From NCBI GenBank assembly GCA_902798705.1, contig CADBXS010000003.1:1-38532 (forward strand): a DNA stretch of 38,532 bases, given 5' to 3'. The notes beneath the pieces were generated by a model. It made no database searches. It saw only the letters and a list, made by a program, of their open reading frames with translations, and was not told the DNA's origin. This document shows positions 7,632-15,422 of the stretch, one piece after another. The position numbers and the translations under genes are program-made. The DNA is from an uncultured Bacteroidales bacterium. GTDB taxonomy: Bacteria > Bacteroidota > Bacteroidia > Bacteroidales > Bacteroidaceae. Positions within the stretch are counted from its first letter, which is position 1; each line of letters starts with the position of its first letter.

Positions 7632-10415
7632 TTATTTCACGATGTACTTGTGGTTACCGAAGATGTAGATACCCTTAGGCAGGTTAGCGTCGAGCTTGTC
7701 AGCCACCTTGACACCTTGGAGGTTATAAACACCCTTCGAAGGCTGCTGGAGCAAATCGACTGGCTTAGCTTCGATGCCATTAGCGCGGTCGTTGTAGTAC
7801 TTCTCAGCATCTCCACAGTAGTAGATGTGGTTTGCACCGAATCCATACAAGTTACATCCCAAGTTACCGATTGCATCAAGACCGAACTTAAGGTTCATTG
7901 CACCTTGAGTATTCACATATTCCATGCGGTAGGTCTTTGGCGTGTATAAGTCAGGGTAATCTGAATGAACATGGATGCTGTCGAGCGACTCAGCATATTC
8001 ATCACCAAGAACGAGGCATACACCTGTTACGTAAGTAGTATCCTGAACAGCAACGTCAGTGTAGAAGTATTCGTATGTCACATTGCCTTCTTCGTCAACG
8101 CCATTCTCAAGGGAGTCGAGATGTTGAACAGTTACAATATTGCCGTTTTCGTCAAGACGGTCAACCATCACAATCATCTTGTCGTCTTCAGCACGGCTGT
8201 TCTTACCTTCGTTGCCTGCGTATGCATCAGCCTGATAAATGTAGAGACCCTTGTTCTCAATAGAGATAGTCTGGCAAGCCTTGTTCTTTGGATAAGCGGT
8301 ATAACCACGCCATACCTCGAAGAAATAACCACCTTCCCAATTATCGTCTTGTTTGAAGCGTGGATTACCATTTGTCTTATCAGAGCCATTTTCGTAGTCA
8401 TAGCTTGAATCGAGCCAACCAGTAGGCTTCACAGTATTTCCGTTGCCACGTGCACCATTTGCAGAGAAGAATGGGTTAATGACAGCAAGGTCAGCCTCAC
8501 GTCCATAACCAGCCACCGACTGCTTCATTGCGTCGAGTGCTGCATTGATTTCCGAAATGGTATTGTTGAAGCTATCACCATCGTTGTTAGGAGTTACATT
8601 GGCAATCATTTCCTTAGCCAGAGCAATGAGTTCTTTCACAGCAGCCATATCAGCACCACTTTGTGCGTAATCATTGCAAACAGCTTCTGCTTCTGCCACC
8701 TTAGCAATGAGGTCATTGTAAGGCTTGTTCTGGTTGATAACATAAGTTCTTGCATTCTGCAAACCACGAACAGCAGTCACAAGGTAGTTGTACTTCTCGT
8801 TATAGAAAGCTTCTTCTTCCACGCTCTGGTCTTGCCACCATTCTGGACCTACTTCGCCTTCAGGAGTAATCCATGCGTAAGATTCTGCCAAGCATCCGTA
8901 CCAAGTGTCGATAGCACGCTGGATGGAGTCGTTATCCCAAGGATAAGTAGTGTCTGCCATCGTAGCCAAGCAAGCATCGTAAGCACTCTGGAGTGCGTTC
9001 TGCTGGGTGATCATATTGCTCACATAAACATCGTGATCAATTTCTGCTGTTGTCTTGCCAATAAGACGAAGCTCAGCATTTGAAATGCGGAATGTACCAC
9101 CCTTGTCATCAAAGCCTGGGAACCAAGCACCTACGCGGAGTGTGTCGCCCTCAGCGAGTTCACCCACGATGAAATGACGAGTTGGTGTGCGGTTATCCAA
9201 AGTTGGGAGTGCAACAGAGTCGTTACCGAAGAAGAGTTTGCTACCATCAGAATAGAAGCTATAGTCGATGCCGTAGTAGCCACCGTCAATCTTTTTCTCG
9301 AAGTAGCGTTGAGCACGCAGGTCGCAAGCAAAGAAATACTTTCCTGCATATCCGAGAGCAGCCTGAGGCTTCTGAATATAGATGTAACCAGGGCCGAGGT
9401 CGTAGCTACCTGGGTAAGAGTAGTTAGCTTCAACATCATTGTTTGGATGTCCCCAACGATTGGATGTTCCATAGAAGTACCAGTCGCCCATGTTGGTTTT
9501 GTTATCACCATTGTTGAACTTGGTCCATTTCTGGATGTCGTAGTTGTTGATTTTGTTTCCCATCGATGCAGAGTTGGCATCCAAATACTTGGTAAACTCC
9601 TCATCGAGCATCTTCATCAAACCTTCCGTTTCACCAATGTCATCCACTGTCTTCTGAGCATCAGGGTCGCCCTCTTCAGCTACAGCGAAAAGACCCATGA
9701 TGTTAGGGAATATTTCTGAAGCGAATTGATTAGGGTCGTTGGTGAAATAGCCTGTTTCAATCACACCTTGATAGTAATTAAGCACTCGCTGTGCAACGCG
9801 TGTGTCGAACACCTGCTGTACTTCAACTACCTCAATATTGGTAATCATTACGCCACTGGCAAGACGACCGAAAGCAACGTAAATGTTACCAGTGGAACCA
9901 CCAGAAATCGTATCACCAATAGCAAAACTAACATTAGTCCATTCCATAGGAATAGTGAAAGACTCACCTACACTCTGATAATTAGTTGTACCGTTAATAT
10001 CACCATCAGAGTTTGAGAATACATTTATGTAGTTGGTTTCAGTACTGGTGGTAGAAGTAGCCTGAGCACCTTCTACGTCCGAAATAATATCGAAACTAAC
10101 AATGTAAGTCTTACCCGCTTCGTAAGGAACAGAAGTGTAGATAGCTGTAGCAGCATCTGCAGAACCATAACTCATCAGTGTATTCTCACCATTAGGTCCT
10201 GCTGCTTGCTCCACAGACCATACGTCTGGGCTAACAGAAGAACCATCAACTTGGAACCAACCGTCAGTACTTGAGAACTGATTGTTCCTAATCATGTTCA
10301 TGCTTACCACCTTGTACTTTGCAGTCGATGTGTAAACGTAATCACCAAGGTTATGAGCATTGGCAGTTACGAAACCAACAAGAGCAAAGAGCTGGAGAAG
10401 TAAAAATTTCTTCAT
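7632..10415 (-). CDS. Large secreted modular protein with T9SS-like C-terminal tail
   Basis: The 927 residues start with a signal peptide (MKKFLLLQLFALVGFVTANA) and have no lipobox. A jelly-roll-like module spans about 35-210 (NNQFSSTDGWFQVDG ... GNIYVAFGRLASGVMITNIEVVE). Another beta module lies near 300-465 and ends GGTFRISNAELRLIG. Helical, FIVAR-like segments span about 470-660. A third beta module lies around 665-860 (INPFFSANGARGNG ... MNLKFGLDAIG). The tail (GVYNLQGVKV ... LPKGIYIFGNHKYIVK) fits the glycine-rich beta pattern of type IX sorting domains. No active-site signature was recognised. It shares architecture with the neighbouring split protein, and both are probably exported carbohydrate-binding or matrix proteins; that role is inference. 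It has its own promoter-like box and a strong terminator, so it is monocistronic. Confidence 0.85.
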   Translation of the reverse strand: MKKFLLLQLFALVGFVTANAHNLGDYVYTSTAKYKVVSMNMIRNNQFSSTDGWFQVDGSSVSPDVWSVEQAAGPNGENTLMSYGSADAATAIYTSVPYEAGKTYIVSFDIISDVEGAQATSTTSTETNYINVFSNSDGDINGTTNYQSVGESFTIPMEWTNVSFAIGDTISGGSTGNIYVAFGRLASGVMITNIEVVEVQQVFDTRVAQRVLNYYQGVIETGYFTNDPNQFASEIFPNIMGLFAVAEEGDPDAQKTVDDIGETEGLMKMLDEEFTKYLDANSASMGNKINNYDIQKWTKFNNGDNKTNMGDWYFYGTSNRWGHPNNDVEANYSYPGSYDLGPGYIYIQKPQAALGYAGKYFFACDLRAQRYFEKKIDGGYYGIDYSFYSDGSKLFFGNDSVALPTLDNRTPTRHFIVGELAEGDTLRVGAWFPGFDDKGGTFRISNAELRLIGKTTAEIDHDVYVSNMITQQNALQSAYDACLATMADTTYPWDNDSIQRAIDTWYGCLAESYAWITPEGEVGPEWWQDQSVEEEAFYNEKYNYLVTAVRGLQNARTYVINQNKPYNDLIAKVAEAEAVCNDYAQSGADMAAVKELIALAKEMIANVTPNNDGDSFNNTISEINAALDAMKQSVAGYGREADLAVINPFFSANGARGNGNTVKPTGWLDSSYDYENGSDKTNGNPRFKQDDNWEGGYFFEVWRGYTAYPKNKACQTISIENKGLYIYQADAYAGNEGKNSRAEDDKMIVMVDRLDENGNIVTVQHLDSLENGVDEEGNVTYEYFYTDVAVQDTTYVTGVCLVLGDEYAESLDSIHVHSDYPDLYTPKTYRMEYVNTQGAMNLKFGLDAIGNLGCNLYGFGANHIYYCGDAEKYYNDRANGIEAKPVDLLQQPSKGVYNLQGVKVADKLDANLPKGIYIFGNHKYIVK

Positions 10416-10544
10416 ACCTTTTGATTTTTTAGTTTGATAGTTGTTAATATTATGAATAATGATTGTTTTTGAGTTGTGAAGGTATCGGAGATTTCCGGAG
10501 GTCTCGAAGGTCTCTGAGCAAACCGACTACTTCTTTTCACGCTG

Positions 10545-10552
10545 CAAATTTA
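10545..10552 (-). promoter_or_regulatory. Probable -7 box for the 927-residue protein gene
   Basis: The reverse complement reads TAAATTTG and is followed by CAGCG, similar to the other promoters here. No TTTG lies at 19 bp. The implied leader of about 125 bases is long and includes GGTCTC/GAGACC and GATTTCCGGA stretches of unknown purpose. Confidence 0.4.
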
Positions 10553-10677
10553 TTACAAAAACTCAAGCATTTCGCTTAAAATAGTTCGTGCTTTATGGAT
10601 TATTGTACAATTCGCCCAATTGAACGTAATTAAATTTTTCGGGAACAAATTTAATGATTTAATTTGTACTTTAGATT

Positions 10678-10685
10678 TATCTTTG
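10678..10685 (+). promoter_or_regulatory. Probable -7 box for the CE12 esterase gene
   Basis: TATCTTTG matches TAnnTTTG and lies 27 bp upstream of the ATG at 10712. The -33 region is weak: a TTTG is present at 10663-10666 but at the wrong spacing. Confidence 0.4.
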
Positions 10686-10711
10686 CGACAAAATTTCTAA
10701 AATTAACACTT

Positions 10712-11947
10712 ATGACAAAATTTATCACATTTATCTCCTTAGCATTGGCAATAACGACCCATGTTCATGCACAGAGTTTCGATTTCGACTTGACGAAAGA
10801 ACAACCCGTCTATACCGATGCCATAGGCTATGGTTACGACATTCTGTCGAAGCCAACGAAGAAAAGCACCACTCCTTTTTATTTTTCTGTTAAAGTGCCT
10901 GATGGCAATTATAAGGTGACACTCACCCTTGGCGACAAGAAACGCGCCAGCCAAACAGCAGTTCGTGCTGAATGTCGCCGTCTTTTCTTCGAGAATGTGG
11001 AAACGAAGAAAGGAAAGTTGCAAACAGTGGAATTCGTCGTCAACAAGCGTTCCACCCAGATTGATGAGAAGAACCGTGTGAACATCAAGGACCGAGAGAA
11101 GGACTATCTGCATTGGGACAACAAACTGACGCTGGAGTTCAATGGTGCAGCTCCTGCTGTGAGCCGTATCAAGATTGAGCGTGACACCACAGCCACCACC
11201 GTGTTCCTCTGCGGAAACTCCACTGTGGTTGACCAGGCAACGGAGCCTTGGGCAAGCTGGGGACAGATGTTCCCTCGCTGGTTCAACACCAACATTGCCA
11301 TCTGCAACCTGGCAGAAAGCGGACTCACGGCTCGCACTTTCGAACGTGCTCACCGCTTGGACTACATCCTCGCGAAAATGAAGAAAGGCGACTATGTCAT
11401 CTGCGAATTTGGTCATAACGACGAGAAGGAACACTACGACGGTGACGGTGCTTGGTACCACTTCGCCTACGAGCTGAAACTCTTTGTGGACAAAGTGCGC
11501 AAGGCAGGAGGAAACATCCTGTTCTGCACCCCAACAGCACGAAGAAGTTTCGATGAATTCGGCAAAATTAAGAACACGCATGGTGAATTCCCAACGGTGA
11601 CGAAGACGGTTGGTCAGCGCGAGAACGTACCTGTGATTGACCTTACCGCCATGACCACCACCCTCTTTGAAACAATGGGTGTGGAAGGCAGCAAGAAGGC
11701 ACTCGTTCATTATCCAGCAGGGGTTTACGGCGACAGGAAATTGGAAGACAACACCCACTTCAACACCTTTGGTGCCTACGAAGTGTCGAAGATGGTGGTG
11801 ATGGGACTCAAGCAACTCAACATTCCATTCGTGAAGGAGCTCCGTACCGACTGGAAAGACTTCAGCCCATCCCAACCCGATGCTGTTGACCAATGGAAAT
11901 GGTACGACTCTGCGATGGTGGACACCAAGAAGCCTGATGGAAATTAA
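10712..11947 (+). CDS. Rhamnogalacturonan acetylesterase-like SGNH hydrolase (CE12 type)
   Basis: Predicted to remove acetyl esters from rhamnogalacturonan I or a similar pectic backbone after export. From the chosen ATG the protein has 411 residues and a signal peptide ending THVHAQ. Starting further upstream would put charged and aromatic residues ahead of the hydrophobic core. Residues about 22-155 form a galactose-binding-like beta domain, typical of Bacteroidetes versions. The SGNH core follows: block I FLCGNSTV with Ser170, block II ESGLTARTF with Gly204, block III FGHND with Asn236, and block V DNTHF with Asp346 and His349. All catalytic residues are present. It lies upstream of a GH2 gene in the same direction but 487 bp away, so joint transcription is uncertain. 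The exact substrate could be another acetylated polysaccharide. Confidence 0.88.
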   Translation: MTKFITFISLALAITTHVHAQSFDFDLTKEQPVYTDAIGYGYDILSKPTKKSTTPFYFSVKVPDGNYKVTLTLGDKKRASQTAVRAECRRLFFENVETKKGKLQTVEFVVNKRSTQIDEKNRVNIKDREKDYLHWDNKLTLEFNGAAPAVSRIKIERDTTATTVFLCGNSTVVDQATEPWASWGQMFPRWFNTNIAICNLAESGLTARTFERAHRLDYILAKMKKGDYVICEFGHNDEKEHYDGDGAWYHFAYELKLFVDKVRKAGGNILFCTPTARRSFDEFGKIKNTHGEFPTVTKTVGQRENVPVIDLTAMTTTLFETMGVEGSKKALVHYPAGVYGDRKLEDNTHFNTFGAYEVSKMVVMGLKQLNIPFVKELRTDWKDFSPSQPDAVDQWKWYDSAMVDTKKPDGN

Positions 11948-12434
11948 GTAACGATAAAAAAACAACTTGGGTTCCTTTTATTTTAAAAACCTCAGATTGA
12001 GCAGATGAAAACAGCAACGATGGGGAAAAAACTCAATGGAAGGCTTTTCCGTATAAATGGAAAACCTTTCCGTGTAAACGGAGAAGTTCTCCGTATAAAT
12101 GGAAAACTTTTCCATAGAGTTCTTTCCTCATGCGGAGGAAGTCTTTTAGCTATCATTGGCATGTTTGTTGGGGTGGTGCGTCGATTTCAGGAGGCTAAGC
12201 TAGTAACTGTTCAGCGATTCATCTTTTTGAGTCGCCTACGGCGAGAAATCTTCCAAATCGATACAAATCAAACAAATATTTTTTGAAGATTAGTGAAAGA
12301 ATTGAAAAGATTTGTGAGATTTCTGCCCGACAGGGCACTCCTTGATAATATATGCTGAGTTTTTACCAAACCTATAGTAATCGTTAAAAATGTGAGAATA
12401 AAGAATCAATATTAAAAAAGTATAGAATGCAAGA
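11948..12434 (+). other. 487-bp spacer between CE12 and GH2 genes
   Basis: It holds a four-unit 21-bp dyad array (12035-12118), a further small inverted repeat (TTCCTC/GAGGAA around 12124-12141), a TCGCC-TAC-GGCGA hairpin near 12231-12244, and AT-rich sequence before the GH2 start. An open frame of 93 codons (12005-12286) crosses the array. It consists largely of the repeat-encoded NGKLFRI heptads and lacks other protein-like features, so I do not call it a gene. No TAnnTTTG box was found. Confidence 0.6.
12035..12118 (+). repeat. Four-unit 21-bp tandem array with internal dyads
   Basis: Units start at 12035, 12056, 12077 and 12098. Each has the form AATGGAAAACTTTTCCGTATA and contains a GGAAAAC/TTTTCC-type palindrome. 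Unit 3 changes both arms together (GGAGAAG/TTCTCC), so pairing is kept although the sequence changes. The spacing is exactly two helical turns. Confidence 0.85.
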
Positions 12435-15344
12435 ATGAAACAACTATTATTAGCTATCTTATTATTGTTAGGTTGTCTAAGTGCCCAGGCTCGCGACACC
12501 TATAATTTCAATTCCGATTGGGAATTGGGCAGCAAGAAGGTAACGCTGCCCCATGCTTGGAACGAGGATGAATCCTACGAACGACTCATCGACCACCTCA
12601 GCGACAGCGTGGTGTGGTATCGCAAGCATTTCCGTCTGCCCAAGATGCAAAAAGGAAGCAAAGTGTTCGTTGAATTCGAGGGTGCTCGCCAAATGGCAGA
12701 GGTGTATCTCAACGGGCATCGCCTCGGTATGAGCGAGAACGGTGTGATGGCGTTCGGTTTTGAGTTGACTCCTTATTTAAAAAAAGGAGACAACTACATA
12801 GAAGTGAAAACCGACAACGACTGGAACTACAAGGAGCAGGCAACAGGTGCCAAATTCCAGTGGAACAACAAGAACTTCAATGTGAACTACGGCGGACTCT
12901 GCAAGAATGTGTATCTGCACATCATGCCAGCAGTCTATCAGACACTGCCCCTCTACTCCACCCTCGGCACGACCGGCACTTACATCTATGCACAGGACAT
13001 CGATGTAAGTGGACGGAAAGCGACCATCCATGCAGAGACAGAAGTGAGAAACAGCAGCAAAAAACCTCTCACCACGGCGTTAGAAGTGGTGGTGCTGGAT
13101 GCAGAAGGGAAGCAAGTGGCTCAGTTCAAAGGTGCCAACGTCACCATTCCTGCCAATGCAGAGCATTTCAAATTGAAAGCGGCGCAATCCCTTAGTAACC
13201 TTCATTTTTGGAGTTGGGGCTATGGATATTTATATAAAGTCAAGACGATTGTAGCAGGTGATACCGTAGAAACCAAGACGGGATTCCGCAAAACCGCCTT
13301 CAAGGACGGAATGATTTACCTGAACGACCGCGTCATTCAGGTTCACGGCTACGCACAGCGCACCAGCAACGAATGGCCTGGTGTGGGCATGAGCGTTCCT
13401 GCTTGGTTGAGCGACTACAGCAACGACCTCGTGGTGCAGAGTGGTGGTAACGTGATGCGCTGGATGCATGTGGCTCCTTGGCGACAGGACGTGGAAAGTT
13501 GCGACCGCGTGGGACTCTTGCAAGCTATGCCTGCGGGCGATGCTGAAGCCGACGTGAGTGACCGCCGTTGGGAACAGCGTGTGGAACTGATGCGCGATGC
13601 CATCATTTATTTCCGCAACAATCCTTCCATCATCTTCTATGAATGTGGCAACCACGGTATCACACAGGAGCACATGGTGGAAATGAAGAAAATTCGCGAT
13701 GAATTCGACCTTTTTGGCGGTCGTGCCATCGGTAGCCGTGAAATGCTCGACATCGACGAAGCCGAATACGGAGGCGAAATGCTTTATGTGAACAAAAGCA
13801 AGAAGAAGCCGATGTGGATGATGGAATATTGCCGCGACGAAGGTCTGCGCAAATACTGGAATTCATGGAGCTATCCTTATCACAAGCAAGGTGAAGGTCC
13901 GCTCTATCGCAATGCCCCTGCCCCAGCCTACAACCGCAATGCGGATGACTTCGTGGAGGAACTGGTGCGTCGTTGGTACGACTACTACACGGAACGTCCT
14001 GGCACTGCCACCCGTGTGAATTCGGGCGGTGTGAAAATCATCTTCTCCGACACGCAGACTCACTGCCGTGGTGAAGAGAACTACCGCCGCAGTGGCGTAA
14101 CAGACGCCATGCGCATTCCGAAGGATGCCTTTTTCGCTCATCAGGTGATGTGGGACGGATGGGTGGACGACATCGCTCCTCGCACCTACATCGTGGGACA
14201 TTGGAACTACCAGAAGGGTGATACCATTCCTCGCATTTTTGTCGTATCCAACGGAAAAAAAGTGTCGCTCCGCATCAACGGAAAAGACTCGGGAATCACT
14301 CCAAAGCATGAATACCGTTACCTCTACACTTTCAAAAACGTACCATACGAGGCAGGCGAACTGAAAGCCGTTGCCGACAACTCGGAATACACCCTCCAAA
14401 CAGCGGGTGAGCCCTACGAACTAAAGCTCACAAAGATAGAAAATCCACAAGGCTGGAAAGCAGATGGTGCCGACGTGGTGCTGGTGCAGTATGAAGTGGT
14501 CGATCGTCAAGGTCGACGTTGTCCTCTCGACAACCGCAATGTGCGCTTCGAGCTGGAAGGTCCTGCCGAATGGCGTGGTGGCATCAGTACACCGACGGGA
14601 GAATACAAGCCTGTGACACAAGAACGCGAAAGCTATTATCGTGGTGAGGGCAATCCAAATCATGTGCTCGAAACCACACTGCCTGTGGAGGCTGGCGTCA
14701 ATCGTGTGATGCTTCGTTCCACGACCGAGGCTGGCAAGGTGGTGCTCAAGGCATACGCTGAAGGACTGAATATGGCAAGCATCGATTTCAACACACAAGT
14801 ATTTGCCACACAGAACGGATTGACAAAAACGCTGACTTCCGAAGGTTTGGCTTCCCGCTACTCTAAGGGTGAGACGCCACGTACCCCTTCTTTCGTTCCA
14901 AGCGGTATAGACATTCCTATTCTCAGAGCTTCGGCTGGCAGCAATGCAGACAAGGTGAGTGCTGCTTTCGACGACAATGAACGCAGCATCTGGGTGAGCC
15001 GCGACAAGTCGCTCGACGATGCTTGGATTGAGTTCGAGATTGAACCAACCGAAGTGAAAGAACTGCAAATGAAAATGGGTGATTTCCGCCGCAAGAGCTA
15101 TCCCGTGGAGATTTATGCCGATGGCGAACTCATCTGGCGAGGCTACACTCCTAAGAGCCTGTCGTACATACACTTCCCTGTTGGTAAGAAAGTACAGAAA
15201 ATCAAAGTGCAACTGATAGGAGCTGTTCGCGATGGCGACATGTTCGACAACATGGGTGAATTGGAAGCCAAAAACAACGACGTGATTGCCAAAGGAAATG
15301 GTGTTCTTCGCATCATGGAGGCACAGATTATCAAGAATTTGTAA
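12435..15344 (+). CDS. Divergent GH2-family glycosidase-like exported protein
   Basis: The 969 residues carry a signal peptide (MKQLLLAILLLLGCLSAQA; LLGC could also be a lipobox). Domains: about 20-180 GH2 jelly roll (FEGARQMAEVYLNGHRLG ... FNVNYGGLCKNVYLH), 185-285 Ig-like, 290-600 TIM barrel, 600-800 Ig-like/GH2 C-terminal modules, about 830-950 an F5/8-type carbohydrate-binding domain (AAFDDNERSIWVS ... MFDNMGELEAKN). Barrel strand 4 reads RNNPSIIFYECGNHG, so the usual N-E acid/base position is His407 after Asn406. Glu403 and Glu412 are nearby. MWMMEYCRDEG offers Glu464 as nucleophile. Substrate and even activity are therefore uncertain; beta-galactosidase or glucuronidase labels would be guesses. 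Next to a CE12 esterase, a pectin side-chain role is plausible. The promoter of the next gene begins 10 bp after its stop. Confidence 0.85.
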   Translation: MKQLLLAILLLLGCLSAQARDTYNFNSDWELGSKKVTLPHAWNEDESYERLIDHLSDSVVWYRKHFRLPKMQKGSKVFVEFEGARQMAEVYLNGHRLGMSENGVMAFGFELTPYLKKGDNYIEVKTDNDWNYKEQATGAKFQWNNKNFNVNYGGLCKNVYLHIMPAVYQTLPLYSTLGTTGTYIYAQDIDVSGRKATIHAETEVRNSSKKPLTTALEVVVLDAEGKQVAQFKGANVTIPANAEHFKLKAAQSLSNLHFWSWGYGYLYKVKTIVAGDTVETKTGFRKTAFKDGMIYLNDRVIQVHGYAQRTSNEWPGVGMSVPAWLSDYSNDLVVQSGGNVMRWMHVAPWRQDVESCDRVGLLQAMPAGDAEADVSDRRWEQRVELMRDAIIYFRNNPSIIFYECGNHGITQEHMVEMKKIRDEFDLFGGRAIGSREMLDIDEAEYGGEMLYVNKSKKKPMWMMEYCRDEGLRKYWNSWSYPYHKQGEGPLYRNAPAPAYNRNADDFVEELVRRWYDYYTERPGTATRVNSGGVKIIFSDTQTHCRGEENYRRSGVTDAMRIPKDAFFAHQVMWDGWVDDIAPRTYIVGHWNYQKGDTIPRIFVVSNGKKVSLRINGKDSGITPKHEYRYLYTFKNVPYEAGELKAVADNSEYTLQTAGEPYELKLTKIENPQGWKADGADVVLVQYEVVDRQGRRCPLDNRNVRFELEGPAEWRGGISTPTGEYKPVTQERESYYRGEGNPNHVLETTLPVEAGVNRVMLRSTTEAGKVVLKAYAEGLNMASIDFNTQVFATQNGLTKTLTSEGLASRYSKGETPRTPSFVPSGIDIPILRASAGSNADKVSAAFDDNERSIWVSRDKSLDDAWIEFEIEPTEVKELQMKMGDFRRKSYPVEIYADGELIWRGYTPKSLSYIHFPVGKKVQKIKVQLIGAVRDGDMFDNMGELEAKNNDVIAKGNGVLRIMEAQIIKNL

Positions 15345-15353
15345 GCATTTTCT

Positions 15354-15384
15354 TTTGAAAAGAAAAAATAATCCTCTAAATTTG
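15354..15384 (+). promoter_or_regulatory. Bacteroidetes-type promoter of fasciclin gene 1
   Basis: TTTG (15354-15357), exactly 19 bp, then TAAATTTG (15377-15384): a perfect fit to TTTG-N19-TAnnTTTG. The start codon at 15423 leaves a leader of about 30 bases. Confidence 0.8.
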
Positions 15385-15422
15385 CAGCAAATAATCGTCA
15401 ACCTACCTTTAATTAGCTACGA

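Noticed and set aside
12005-12286. 93-codon open frame across the 21-bp array
   Set aside because: The only patterned part is the NGKLFRI heptad produced by the repeat; the rest is basic and unstructured, and the array reads better as DNA or RNA dyads.
14421-15401. 326-codon minus-strand frame opposite the GH2 gene
   Set aside because: It is a shadow of the GH2 C-terminal half, His/Phe-rich, and its start lies inside the next gene's promoter.
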